Of a stretch of 64,000 nt of DNA, positions 1 through 14,300 are shown one piece after another. The notes beneath the pieces are model-generated. The model was not told where the DNA came from. It saw only the letters and a program-made list of their open reading frames with translations, and ran no database searches. The first letter of the stretch is position 1, and each line of letters starts with the position of its first letter. The stretch is from Pithys albifrons albifrons (lineage: Eukaryota; Chordata; Aves; Passeriformes; Thamnophilidae): the NCBI RefSeq assembly GCF_047495875.1, contig NC_092467.1, positions 16,705,566 through 16,769,565 on the forward strand, read 5' to 3'. Both the position numbers and the translations under genes were made by a program.

Positions 1-2231
1 TTTGTTTTGCATTGGTGGAAGTCCTCATGATCTCAAGATGCACACCTACTGACCATAACAGATACCACACTCTCGTTAAAAGAGACTCTAGGATGATATC
101 ATTTGATAAAAATGTAAGCAGTAAGTTTTTATGATAATCAGGAAGTAATAGATAATGTACAATCTAGGGTGGCTTGAGAAGCAAATCGAGAACTGCAGAA
201 TTCTGGGGAGGAAGGTTTCTGTCTCTGTGACACACACCAACAGATAGTAGGGAAAGCTGTTAAAATTGCTTCTGGTCACATTAAAAGGAACTGCCATGTT
301 TTTTCCTGCCAACAATTCTACTGTTTGAATTTTGTCAAGCCACCCTAATGAGAAACTACTGTTAAACAATATTATCACCAAATTTAAGTTCCTCACATTA
401 AAATTTGCCTCTGATTTCACTGGAAAGTGAAACAATTTATCAGATCATAGTAGTACTTTGTACTTGTATGGAAATGTATGTATTGATGAGAAATATTAAT
501 CTCTTTTCACACTTTTAAAGTATGTTGGACAACTTAAAAATCATAATCTGACAGAAAAAAATTAATTTTTTTTTGTTCATCTGAAATATGTAAGCTTTCG
601 TAAAGCTGTCTACGTGGTATTTATTCTCTAAATTAGATGATTTGGTTAAAAATGAAAATATGTTTTAATGCTATAGTGTCTGACCCCTGCATGTTTTCCA
701 GTTGTTTGCTACTGCACCTACATGATTGTCTTTAAAAGATAATGGCAGGATCAACTTGGTTTATTTAAAAAAAAAAGACTATCTTTTCTATTGCTCAGAG
801 ATGAACAGCAGCTGTGAAGAAGACTCTGACACCTTGTCCTTAATTTTTTTCTATGTTGTCCTTCCAATTTATCCACTGCAGATGGACTTCGCAGCTTTTA
901 GAACATGAACTTATTTAATTAGAAATATATGATTTCTGTTGCAGCCAGTTAAAAATATCAGCCTCTGATCTCTAGCATTTTGAATGCTGCAAGAGGAAGT
1001 TACAGCATGACCTTTTTAAAAGTATCTTTGTAGAAAATCACATTACAGGGTTCCTTTTTTTTGTGCTAAATGCATTTTTATGAATTGTCAGCTCTACAAA
1101 ATCTGTAGTTCTGAAAGGAAAACTGAAACTTACTTGCCTTTCACTAAAAATGGGGATCTTGCAAACCAGGTTTATGCCCTGTGTGCAGCTCCAACTGACT
1201 GTAGCTAGAGTCAGTTCTTCATTAACAAATAAATATACTTGTCAAATTATTCTGTGATATCTGCATTAAACTTTACGGTGTTATTTTTGGAATAAAAAGT
1301 AACAATAAAACCACTTAAATGTAACAAAAGTGTGTCATTCCCCCCCCCATATGGTTTACACAGACAGCTTGCAGCTGTTTGTGGAGTGCCAAACCCAACC
1401 TGCTCGTTGCTGCTCGTGCTGTTGGTTTGTACTGCCTTACCTTGGGAGCACCTGTTTCATGTCCCCGGTGCACCCATTTCAGTGTAAGCTCAGCTGTTTG
1501 TTACACTTCTGTTTTAGAAGGGCAATGACACCTTTGTTCTAGATGTGCTAAAACCTCGCTTTACTCTTGCTTTTTGATATTGTAGTATATGGTGTCAGAG
1601 TAATTTAGAGTAATAAAGAGTAATTTTAATTATATAGGACAGGAATTCTTAGTAATATTGTGAATATTAGTATTGTGTGGGCGTGAATTTGGCCATAGGT
1701 TACTTTGGAAACTAGGCTCAATATGGAATTATGCGTTAAAGGATCTTGTGCATTCTTGTTACAGATTATGTGAATAGTGAATATGGAAAACTTATTTTTC
1801 AAGTAATATAGTAATGCATACCTTGCTGCAAGAAAAACAAAGCCTGAAAATAGAGATACTGCTTTAATATTGTCAACACTAAGAGTGCTCTGGGTTGTTC
1901 TCTTCACTCAGCCAAAGAGTTTGGAAGGCGGCAAACTGTCCCTCCTCACAGTTCTGTCCTGGGGTTGATATTTCAGAGGGGTGTTTTGAAGGAACCTCTC
2001 AACTAAAGTTTTTTGTCTTGGAATTTGAGGAACAGTTAACACCTTTCATTCTAAAAGATATTTAACTTCTGTTTGCAAATGATTTCCAACTTGGCTGTTG
2101 TTGAAGTTAACTATTTGCTTTCTTCAAGGAACTAGCTTCTGTTTGGACAAAAATATGCAGATAATTAAGATTTTTTAATATACTGTATCTCTGAATAATT
2201 TGAATATGATTCCTTTGTTAAACCAAAACAG
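1..2231 (+). other. EVI5: EVI5 intron (partial), no gene seen
   Basis: AT-rich sequence with stops in all frames and no exon matching EVI5. The EVI5 exon that should precede the one at 2232 (more coiled coil) is not here, so it lies upstream of the window. The only low-complexity features are short homopolymers, such as a C run near 1341. The acceptor AG at 2230-2231 closes the intron. Confidence 0.75.
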
Positions 2232-2327
2232 AAAGAAGAAGGAAAATTTCAAGGACAGCTTAATAAATCTGATTCTAACCAGTACATCAGAGAACTGAAA
2301 GATCAGATAGCTGAGCTGCATCATGAG
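2232..2327 (+). CDS. EVI5: EVI5 penultimate coding exon
   Basis: 96 bp, exactly 32 codons, phase 0 at both ends. It is preceded by AG at 2230-2231 and followed by a consensus GTAAGT donor at 2328. It encodes a charged coiled-coil segment: KEEGKFQGQL, then NKSDSNQYIRELKDQIAEL, ending HHE. This is nearly identical to the mammalian EVI5 segment. The acceptor has a weak polypyrimidine tract (AAACCAAAACAG), but the protein match decides the boundary. Confidence 0.93.
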
Positions 2328-5300
2328 GTAAGTGATAAAGTACTGCAATCTCTGATCACTTGTACCTTTTGTCCTTTCACCTGTAGCAGGTTTTGCTTAT
2401 TTAATAGTTATTACATCTGCAGTACCTGATTTTGCCAAAGTACATTATTTTAAATTAATGTAATAATACCCTTATACATGAATCTTTCCTTTATCCTGGG
2501 ATGTAAAAGAATAAAAAACTGGTTAGTTACATGATCTGCCATTAAATGAGATCAGCATTTATGTTCCATCTTGGGATTTTTTCTTAATTTCATGAGTCGA
2601 TCATATTTGTGTTGCATCTACTGCCCCTTTATGTCTTTATTTGCTACAACTATTAAGACTACTACAGTTAGAAACTAAATGGCATTTGTTCAAGTAGAAG
2701 AGTCCATATGCAGATTTTCTAGTTCTTGCTGTTGCAAGGATGAATTTTATGTGGTAGTATACTGAGATTGCTTAAAAAAAAAAAAAAAGGGATGCTTGCT
2801 TAATATCAGTTAACAGATTTTTAAGTTTTAAACGGCCAAAACCTTCAACCTATGAAATTTCTGTCTTCAAACTTCCTTGCTCTAATAGTTGTAGTAACTT
2901 TCTGTTAAAAACATCAGAAGGTCTTGAAACTGAGATGGCTTATGTAACTGCCATGCTCACTGGCTCATTTCAGTTCATCCTGCATTGTGAAGAAATGTCT
3001 TTACCTAATACAAGTGTGTGCAAAATGCCCAGTCATCTTGGCATTATAGTCTGCTTTTGTTTCAATAGTCTTTTAATACACAGCTCTGAGAGTGTTGCTT
3101 AAAACCATAGTAGCACAGAGCAATTCCCCCTAATTACTTTTTTGTTACCTTTTTGCTTTTGTTAAATAAATACATCCTTTCTTTAAGTGTAGATAGTGTT
3201 TTCATAACAATCTTAGTACATTCAACCTTTTAGGGTCAATGCTTGGAAGTTATAATACAATCAAGGATCTTAGAATGCTGTCATATGCTACAGATTGCTG
3301 TGCTATAGATTGAAGATTAGTCTCTCAGGCCATCAGTCCAGCACCTTTACCAATCACTAAGCTCACCTTAAAACAGATTAAAAAATCAATAACCTGGCTT
3401 TTTCCATTAAAGCACTCTAACTAGCTTGCTTTGTTCCTTATGAGAAAGAAAGTTGTTTGTAGAATTCACAGAAAGCCCGTTATTTAGTGTGTTTTTGCAC
3501 TATGAATAAATAAGGCACTGTTCTGGCATTTTCCTCCGCTCAGTGTAGGTTGAAAAGGTAAGACAAACTGCTTTGGAGGGAAAGTAGAATTGGTGTTGGA
3601 AAGCTGTTGCATAATTTTCTCAATACAATCATTTGTTACATGCCTGTCTGAGTAACTACTGTCATGACGGCAGACAATATTGTACGTGTTTAATGTGTGT
3701 CAGTTAATGTGAACAAGTTGGAATGAAGACAGGGTTTGTTAGCTCACAGAACAATGACAATTCTCAGTCCTACCAGTGATTCTTAAACAGTTCAGTCTAG
3801 ACAAATCTTTATTAGCATTTCAATTTGACTGGAAGAAAATACCAGCTATGAAGATCGTGAATTTCAACAACAGCAGAGTTTGAATAATTCCATGTCAAAG
3901 ACCACTTCTCTTCCAGATGTTTGGGGGGGGGTGGCTTAATTTTTGATTTCCAAACTAGGTAAACACTATAGGAACAAAGTCATTCTAGGATACATAGAAA
4001 CATTAAGAAAAAACTATCTGACTTGATAATCTTGCAGGTCTTTTCTGACCTTAGTGATTCCACAATTTTATGAAACTCTGTATGTAGTAGACATGTTCTA
4101 CCCTGGTAGCATTCTGAATGTTTCCTTACACAGACTTTCTTAAAGCCTTATGTAAGCCTTTGTTTATGAATGACTTTTTTTTCCTTCCTCCCTTACTGTT
4201 ATATATCTATTTGTCTAGTTTTTAAATAAAAAATTAAGAGGGGAAAGTTGTGTTTCCTGCAGCGTTTCCTTAAAAAGCAAAATCTGTATATTGCACTGTA
4301 GTGCCTTCATGTATACATTCATTAATGACTATGTTCTTTGCTTTTTTGGCTGGCTGATTTTTTATTCTACTTCTGCAAAAGCTAAAAGAAACGTTACACG
4401 TTTGCAAATTCATCTTCCTGAAGATAGGGTGATGGTGTATGTGACATGCTGACCACAACCTCCCAACTGGTTAGCATGTAGAAGGCACTGGAAAAGGAAC
4501 AGAGCTCTTGGTGACTGTATGGTTACCCTCTAATATATTGTAACTGTGTATAAACTGGACATAAATGCAAATGTTAACTAATGCAAAAGTTATAATTTAA
4601 GGTAGTAGTTGGACAGGTACATGTGAAACAAGATTACATGTCTCGGCATGGCCATCAGAGTTGATTCTGCTTATTTAACCTCTTTTTTTCTCTCTAGTGT
4701 TGTGTATTTACAGATGTTTACACCAGAAGAATTGTAGGTTCTCCATCTGAAGGAGGAAGCAAAATAATGACCAAACCTATACTGAATTCAAATAACTGCA
4801 GACCGAGTCCATATTCTGTCTGTGTATAATCTGAATGTGTGTGTTTCTGTGTCAGTGGAACCTGGAGAAGCGACATTACTTTAACTCTACCCTGTGATAT
4901 GGTCCATCTCATGGCAATGGTACCAAGATGTGGCCACAGCACAATCCATCCTAACTGCAGGGTTCTGGTGAAAGGTTTGCTGTTCCTCAGTGTGTGAAGC
5001 CAGGGCAGTAGCCAGGGACAGGGCAAAGTTCAGAGTTCAGGTGTTTCTCTCACCCGTTCCAGTGGTAATCTGTGTCAGCTACATATAGGAACTCTGCATG
5101 TAGGTTCAGATGATTAATCAATGGACTCAAATTACAAAGGGTAATGGGCTGGACATTTTCAAAAGTATAAACAAAATTCTTTAAAAATAAAATTATTTTT
5201 GGTCATTTTTTCTGAGCTCAAAATTTTGCATGTGTCTTAAATATAGTGCAGCTTGCAGCCTAAAGGATAAGTTTCAGCTGCTTTTTTTACTTGTCCAGGA

Positions 5301-8300
5301 ATAGTAATGGTACAGTCAGTCTTCAAATAATATAAGAAGACTTATTTGTACTAAATTCAAGTTGTGTTTCTGTTACTGAATTAAACTGCACATGCTGAAA
5401 ATTGGTAGTATGGCACCCAAAACTGAACCAAAGAGGCACAGAGCTATTAAATGTACAACATAAAAAAGAACAAATAAAAAAAGACTATGCCTTTTTTCTT
5501 ACCTTTCAAATAAAGTAAAATAACTATAAATGGAATTACTAAATTGGATTTTTGACTTGTTCTAACAAGCTGCCTTGCCTGATTCCTTTTATACCTAACC
5601 AGAGGACTTCTGTAGCATGGTACACTGAATTGTATATTGACTACTTCACAGTAGGTCTTAAATTTGTATTTTATGACCTTCTCTTCAGAAGAGCAAACAG
5701 GCAAAACGTGGAGCTTTGCGAACACTGTACCAAGTTGTTGTAGACTTGTGCTCTGAACTCTAGACTCCTGTAAGCTTCTGGGCTAGTGGTGAATGCAGCA
5801 GTGTTAGGGTAACAGTTGGACTCCAGTCTTAGAGGTCTTTTCCAACCTTAACAATTCCATGATTCCATGCACATTATCCTCAATCTACTTAGTGCATCTC
5901 TTTATTTGCAGTAACTTGAACAACCAAACATGGGTTAGAATCTAAATACTGAGTGTCATTTACAATGTTATGTAAAATAGTGAATTAATTCTTAAATTCA
6001 AACCATAACTTTCCTCAGAGATCAAACACATGTAAATCAATTATTATTAACTTGCATTTTTAACTTTAGTTAATACACATCAGGTTTTATATTCATTCCC
6101 TAGAAAGTTACTGACAGCTATCCTTTCATCTTTTACACAACCTGTCAACATTCAAAGATCAGCTGATGCATAATGAAAGGATACTCAGACTGCAGTATGT
6201 TAGTTAGCCAGTAGCTAATCCTGTGATAGGTTGTGTATATTTAATGCTGTACTTCCTTTCTTGCTTTGTTGGGCACAAAGTTGTTAGGTGGTTGTGACTT
6301 ATGACTTTATTGTTGAAGGCTGAAACTAGTGTGAAAACCTGAAATGCTGAGGATCATCACAAACAGGAAGTCATGATGTAAACTTATTTGAGAGTTTTTA
6401 GTATGCACTAGACTTGGATACCCTGTTTGCCTTTTCAGAAATTTGTGTCCGATTGCCATTTGTTCTTTTTGTTAGTTGAAATACTTCCACCTGCATTTTC
6501 TTTCTTCCTCCATTTCCCTTCTGTGCTTAAAGCTGTCTCTACAGTATTGTTGACTTCTGGCTTCATGGGATTTTAAAGTAAAATGCTTTCCCATTGTGCA
6601 GCCCCAACAGGCTGCAGCTTCTGTGAAGCAACTTATGTTACTTTTGTCAGTAAGTACAGAAGCTTGGCTGCCCTGTCTTTGGCACAGGAGAAATAAGGTC
6701 TAGTGAGCTCTGTATTCTGTCACTTGACCTTCCAGTTAATGTGCTTTAACTGATGTAACATAAATGGCATGAGTATACAGATGCTGCAAGATTTGTAATG
6801 TGGTTATAAACTCTCAGGCTGCACAAGGAGTGCTGGTAGTTCACACAAGTTGCCTTTGATTAGACACCAAAATGGTAAGTGAAAGCAACTTTTGTGGAAC
6901 GTTTTTACTGTTCAAGAGCGTATCCCACTCAGTGGGTAGTACTGGAGTAAAGCTGTTAACCAGTGTGGAAATGAATAGATTGCAAGTTTGGACTGTTATA
7001 AGTTTCCATTAAGTAAATGTTTAAGAAGGTTTCAGAAAAGCTAAGATGAATCTTGAACAAGTTGTTACTTTTTTCAACACAAATCACATACTGGGGAAAC
7101 AAGGAGGAGCTTGTTTGTACTTTTTCATTTTAATTCAAACTGAGTGGAATTAAATGATTTATAAACTACTGAAGTTCTGCATTTCATGCACTACCCCTCT
7201 ATATGTGCAGTCACTTTATATATATTACCAGCAGCTGCCTCTGCTTCCTGTTGGATGTTGCAAGGCTTGTGTGTGTTACCTAGATTACAGGAGTGGTACA
7301 AAAGATTAGAATTGACGTGCTTACCCACAAACTACACTGGCAGACCACAAGACACCTTTGGAGACAAAAGCAAGTGGTTTCCAGTCTTTCAGACTTTGTG
7401 ATTTAGGACTGAAGTGCTTAAGTTTGTTTAGCATGAAACTTCACAAAGTTTGTCATACTGTTAGCTGATTTTTGTGTCTCACAATCCTTTAATGAGTTTG
7501 TTTTGCTGTTGAATTGCAGTTTCTTTTATTTATACTACTACAGTATTTCAAATATGGATTTGTTTTAAGCTTACGACAGTTTTCATATTAAAGGCTGAAT
7601 TCTGCCTCGCTTTTGTATTGAAGTCCACAAAAGGCAGTAGCCTGTACCACTGCAGATTGCAGAGCCTTACTCCACGGAGCTGTGATTCATCTGTGTATCA
7701 GCCACCTGTGGCAGAGACAGCTTTATGGAGAGAAACAGCACCTCCTTCACTTTGCACATTTTTACTTAGGAATATGGGTGTTTAAGATAGCCCATTTTTC
7801 AATTACACTGTGGCATCTGTGGGGACTCTTCCACCTCCCACCCCACAGGGTGACAGCTAATTGCTGGAGTTTGGGAAGAACATTCTGGGAAAGTTTGTAT
7901 CTTGCCTTTTTTTTCTGCAGGCATCTGCTTTTGACCAATGTCAGAGATAGAATACAGAGCTAGTTTTCTCCCAGCTATTTCTCTGTACTGAGATACGCTC
8001 TTGACAAATAACTAGTTGTGATATTTTGAGAGGAAGGGGGGATGAGATTGTTTTCTAATGTGCAAATCTTATGCATGTGTGTTTGGTATTTGAATGAAAA
8101 ACGAAATACTGATGTTAGTGTGGCATGCTGTTCCAACAGTTAGAAAACCCTCTGCAACTAGTCCAGTTAACAATATTTCAGCATGCCTGATGGAAAAGAC
8201 GGCAAATGACTGGGGTGCCAAAATAATTTTTGAGGCATTTAGAAGGCTTTATAATTGTACCTTTAAGTGAAATTCTAGTGATTAAATTCTTGCATATTGA

Positions 8301-11300
8301 CAATGCAGGAAAGGGGATTTTTAAAGCTATTTCCTATTTCAATATCTGAAAACTTGATGGCTGTTCAAAGTAGTAGTGACCATTAGTTTACTACTCTTCC
8401 ATTCCCACATACACATAGTTTTATCTAGGAATGGATGTGATATTATGTTTTAAGAACCTAATGCAGTCAGTAAGATTCTGATATAGGTGTTATCTCATGG
8501 TCTGATCTTGGCTCCTGGTGAGCTAACATTTTAAGATTGTCTTAATGAAAAGAGATATAAAAGTTGGAGATTCAATACTATGCTTTTAAAAGATTTCGCT
8601 TGTGTAAATAAAATTCAAGACACTTTAAGTAATGACTTTGAGGATAAATAATGCATAAGTTGTGACCAAAGGAGTACTTGGTAATATGGCTGAATTAAGG
8701 ATATATCTTGCAACTTGCTTTAGCTTTTTAGGCTTTCACTGCTGAATCTAAAATGGAGATGGCAAAGTCAACTGTAACCCATCAGTGTGAAGGATTAAAA
8801 AAACCAAACATCTATATGGGCTACATAATAAAATACCTAAATGAAATGCAATGCACTATAGTACACAGGTTAAAAGATTAAACCACATTAACAGTCCCTT
8901 TAATCTTAAATATCATAAACGTATATGGTAGGCAGGCTGTGTTCCAGAGCTGTCAAATTATGTCCTCCTTGTTTTATTATTCGCTAATTATCTTAAATCA
9001 GTGTGGTACAGTGAGTGGTTCTGGTCCCCAGCACAGTTTGGTTCAGGTTGTCCACTAAGGAGATGAGGGAATATCTTTAAAAGGAGCTAAATTATGACTC
9101 CTGCCTCAGTCATAGGTGAGCACAAAATTGTGATGCTGCTTGTGGCCCACTGGAATAGCCCCAGATGGAATGTCCACTTGCAGCAGCATTCCTAGCTCTT
9201 ATTTCTCTTGCAATAATATCTGAGCTTGATGATGAAATACCAGTGGGAAGCATTATTCCTTTTCTCTGTTAATTTTATTCCTCAGCTTCTTTGAGTCAAA
9301 TCCAGTGCTTACCAATCATATAGTCTCTTACCTGATGCACCACTAGACTGCATTCAGAAGCACAGTAAATAACTTGGGGGTGAATAACATAGCTTTGAGT
9401 AAGGGAGTAGGAGGATTAAGTGGGGAAAGTGAATCCTAGTTAAAGTTCAGCCTACTAGAATTTTTTTCAAGGTCTCTGAAGACAGAGGGTGATGGATAGT
9501 GGTGGATCAGGTCATATCAGTGAACAAGAGATCAGGTTTATCACTGTTTAGGTACCTCAGAAACAGGTAACGTTTCTTTCACTAGAACTAAGGCAAGAAT
9601 ATCAAGACCAAAAAGCCCTAGTAATCTCCCTGTAATATTTTTATTAGATACAATGCTCTTTCACTCAATCTCTTAACAACTTATTTTCCCCCTGCTTTTT
9701 TCTTGAAGGAGCGTACTATTTGCTTTTCATATAGTACAAGCACATGTATATTTGTCTCTTGGAAATTGTCATTTTACTTGTTTGCTTCCATAAAACCAAC
9801 TAAGCTTTGTGGGATTTATTTCAGTTAATTTTTACATTGTTTTTCCTTCATAGTTCTTAGTAAAGTTGTAATGTTGGTTATAAGTCATGTATTAACTCTT
9901 GCAAAGCACTTGATTCTCAATACAGAACAGAATCACAATAACATCTTGTAATAGTTTGTTTTGCTAGACAAATGCTTTCAAAATACATGGCTCTCTGTAG
10001 ATGTTTTCTTTCTTGATGAGAAATGTCCCTGAAAGGAAATATGTTAGCCCTCAGATTTACAGAGTAAGCATTTCAACTTGTGGTGGAGGTTTATAGCACA
10101 ATAAATCATGTGCTTTTCTTTTACCATATCTTGCAAGCACAGTTGGACAAGAGATGATCAGATTTTTCCCTCCCCACAAGTAAAGTTCTTGCAAGGCTGC
10201 TGGACAGCTAAAAATGTAGTTGCTGTACTAGTATGTGCCAAAGTTACAGAGCCTCCGTGCTGACAGGGTCTGATTTAAGTGGTTGTGGTCAGTCTGAGGA
10301 ACCTGTGATGTGATAAGATAGCGCTTGTGAGGTCATGTGGTTTGCAAACACCCAATCTAATGTAGCAGCTTTGTCTGCAAAGGATAGTTAAATATATACT
10401 CTATGCTTTAGAAAAGTGAATTGCTTTATTCCTTTAGCTCAGCTTGTCCTTAAGAGTCAGAGATGTTAAACTGGCTTGACAATGACCAGATTGTTACACA
10501 AGTGGAAGACTGATCAGATTGGGAGTCTTAATTATCCAGTAACTTTCTCCAGTTTAGTTGCTCTTAATAAAGCAACTAGTTTTAGAAACTGTCTGGTTAA
10601 ACAAAGCAATCAACAGGCAGAAGGAAGGCACAGTGGAATCTCTGTGTATTTTATGAACATTGTTTGTTTAATTTGATTAACTTTGGATGGTCAGAGTGTT
10701 ATCAACATAGACCTGTTACACTTGCCCAAAATCATAGGCTTGATTCCTTAATGATGGTACTTCATTCCATGAATCTCTGGCCACAAAGTCCATCTTCGTT
10801 TTTGCACCAGGTAAGGTTGATTCCTCTCCCTTCCCCACCAGTAACAACATCATCAACAAAGTAATTTTCATCTCTTGAGAGGGTGAAGGAAATCTCTAAA
10901 TGTGAAGAGTGTAACCAGGACAGTGATGTAATCTGTCCTCAAATGGAACAGGTATGTCTTTGTTTACTTGGATGAGGGCAATGGTTTTAGGTATGAATCT
11001 TAACTGTTTCACTGCCACTGGTGACAGATCAGATTCAGTGATTAACAAAATGAAGATTGGTGATTATTTTTACAAACATTTTCCCCCTATTTTTCCCCCA
11101 ACTGTATTCAACTGTATCAAAACTCAGACCTGTCTTGCTGAGCAATATAATATTTCTTGATTGCAGCATTAAAAATTAATATAACTAGCTATCCTGTGTC
11201 CTTCTTTAGAGTTTGTCTGGATGGCCAAAGCAAGTAAACTGATTATAGATACAGTTATCATTGACTTGGGAATACTGTTCTTGATTGTTGAAGCTCTGTG

Positions 11301-14300
11301 ACCTGTCTTGCTGTACTAATTAGAGCTGTGTCAGGGTCTGTTGTGTGTTTCTTCCTGTAAATCAAGTTTTGGGGATTGAAAAGTGGAGGAATCAAGGTTC
11401 TACTGGTTTATCTGAGTGCAAATATTGAGTGCTAGCAGCCATGCAGAGATGCCTGCTATGTGACAAACAAGTTCAGGAGAGGACTGCTATGTATTATTTT
11501 GTAATAGGTGTCTGTAAACTTATCTGAATATAAGTAGGGCAAGCAGTGGAAAAGTGGGGGCAGTCAGCACAGATGAAAGTAGTGTCAAAAGTTTTACTTA
11601 CTACATTTAAAAATTCTGAGTTTAACCTGTGCTTTAAAAGGACAGAGTAAAAGTGTGAAATGATCATTTCCTGTAACTGTTGCCTGGAATGGGTATATTT
11701 TCAGTCTCTCTATCAGCCAGTCCATTCTAGTTAATGCTTGAGGTTTCAGTACTGTTTGTGTTTACAGATGCATACAGTGCAAAGGAACATTGAGACTTAA
11801 GTATTTCCTTGGATATAATGATTGCTGCACATTCACTGTGATTATACTGCTCTTTTAAAATATTTTGTCGTCATGTCCTCACTCCAAATAAACATTTCTG
11901 TCAGAGCTTCTTGTAGAAAGAGTTTCTGGGAACTTTCTATAAATAACTAGTTGGTAGGTGGAAGGAAAATTTGTTGGCCTGTAGCTTGGCACTTTCTTTG
12001 GAACTGCATGCAATCTCATTACAACAAACCTGTCGGATCTTAGAAAAATTCCCTCAAGAAATAAAACCTGACTTACAGTTACCAAATACTGACTTCTTCT
12101 GAGAATAGTGTAAGAGTTGGGTATTCCTTAGCACTGTTGCTATTTCAGTTGCATATTTGATACTAAACTTCAAAGTTTAACTTGATTACACAGCACTAGA
12201 TCAAAACCAGATTCTTTAACCATGCAGTGCAGGGATCAAAAAGTCGTGACCTCCCATTGATCGCTTTACTGGTTTCCTGTTCTGATTCACTGGAAACCTT
12301 CTGGTCTGAACACTTGTTGCTGGTTTTTAATCTTTGTCACGTTTACAATACAGCAGTCTCATCTCTGGTAAAACTGATATACAACATATATTTAACATCA
12401 TATTTCCTTTTGGCTCAAGTGCTCTCCAAATGATAATGTTGAAAAAGTGCTTTTTTATAAAACTTAAGGAATGTAGGAGTACGTTCAGAGCACCATAAAA
12501 TAAACAGCTGGAAAACTGGAGATGAGCTTTCTTTTAATGCATTAAAACTGTTTCATAGACTTTATTTAAACTTCCTGACATCATTAGGGATTTTGTAATG
12601 CTTATTGTGTTACTGTAAGACTATATATGACTTACAGAAGCTGACAATTTAAAACAGAGGCCAAATATTTAAATGCTATAAAAAAAAAAACCAGAAACCT
12701 GAAATTACTCAGTCTTGGAAATTTTTTGCTGCTCTTACGTGTTTCACTTAGAACAGACTGCAGTGGTTTGAACTCTGTTTAGTGATGTGGTCTGCAAAGC
12801 TCCTTTGAGATAAATATTTCAGGTTGTATACCAGTGGGTTATTCCTGGTCATCCTTTTAAAAGTACAAGTTTCAAAAACAAAGGTAATTTCCTTAAACAG
12901 GACACTAGTAATTCATCACTTACCTAATCTTGGATTCCAGAGAGTTAATGACGAGTGGGGCAGATCCATCTAATGTTGTAGTACCTCATGACTGTTGCCT
13001 TTAAGCCTACAATAGATGGAAAAAAACCCCAAGTTAGTCCAGAGAGTCTTTAGGGTGTTTAACTTTTAACAGTGCTGCCTTACAAATACCCTTTAGGGGT
13101 GAGGGGAAAGCAAAAGCAAAGACAAACCATAGAACTATGTAGTGGTGGCTCCAGTCCGCTAAACCCCAAATTTATGTCAAACTCCCACCACAAACACTTC
13201 AGGCTAACTTTAATATTTTTAGTTTAGGTGAACTACAAGGGGGACAAGTATTCTTGTCCATGTTAGCAGTGTTGTAAAACCTCCTTGAAATAGTTTTCCA
13301 GAGTTTTAAAATGCCTTTTGAAATGCCTTCACTTTCCTCCTATGTCCGTGATTCTTCAACATCCGTTAGAGTGTGTTGAACAACTTCATTTCAGCAAAAT
13401 TTAGCTAATTTGCTCGAGTTTTGTTTACCTTTTGATACAAAATAAATCTTAAGGAAAGGAGCTGTAAAGAGAACTGTGTAGTAACACTTCCTATTTGAGA
13501 ATGTAATTGTCTATTGTAGCAATTTCAAAATTATTCAGATTTTACAATGAAGAAGAACATCTTTAGGGAATCTGAGAAGACTCAGTTGTTCTGGAAGAGT
13601 TTAGATATTTTAAATTGAAAAGAAAATAAAAAGACAAATATGTGAAAGCAATAAATGAAGATGTGACCTATTTCCTGAATTTCTGTACTAAGATTGTTGC
13701 TGATCTTACTTGTTTGCCTCACAGCAAAAGGAAAAAAAGGATTCATCATGATTTCTCTTTCCCTTGCTCCTCCTTTTTAACATATTCTCTGGATATATTT
13801 TCAGGTCTTACAAACATATTTTGAGGTCTACATTTCAGTTTTTAAATCTCTAGAGGTAGATACAGCATTGGAGAATCCAGAATGGCTTTGGTGAGAGACT
13901 GTGGGGAAGGCCCATCACTGCATCTTTCATATGAATATCAAGGAAGAGAAGCCCATACACTTCCTTCCAGCTGGTACCTTTCCATGAGTCCAGGGTGTGT
14001 CCCTTCCTCAGGAGGGACAACAGTGATTGGGTAGTGGGAGCAAATAGAGTAAATGGGAGTTCCTGGATTCTCCATCTGGTTGGTTTGGTCTTCTTGAATC
14101 ATCAGTAATTTCCAAGAATGACCCTTGTCTGGCACTGACCGTGGCTGTTATTTAGAAGCTGTTAATCCTAATCATGGCTGCATTTATAGCGATGGCTTTA
14201 GAAAAAAGCCCTTAATGCTAACTGAAGTGAAACAGGAAACTCACTGACACTGAAATAAAAGCCACAACTTTGAGCTTTGTCTTTGTTATTAAGATAACAC

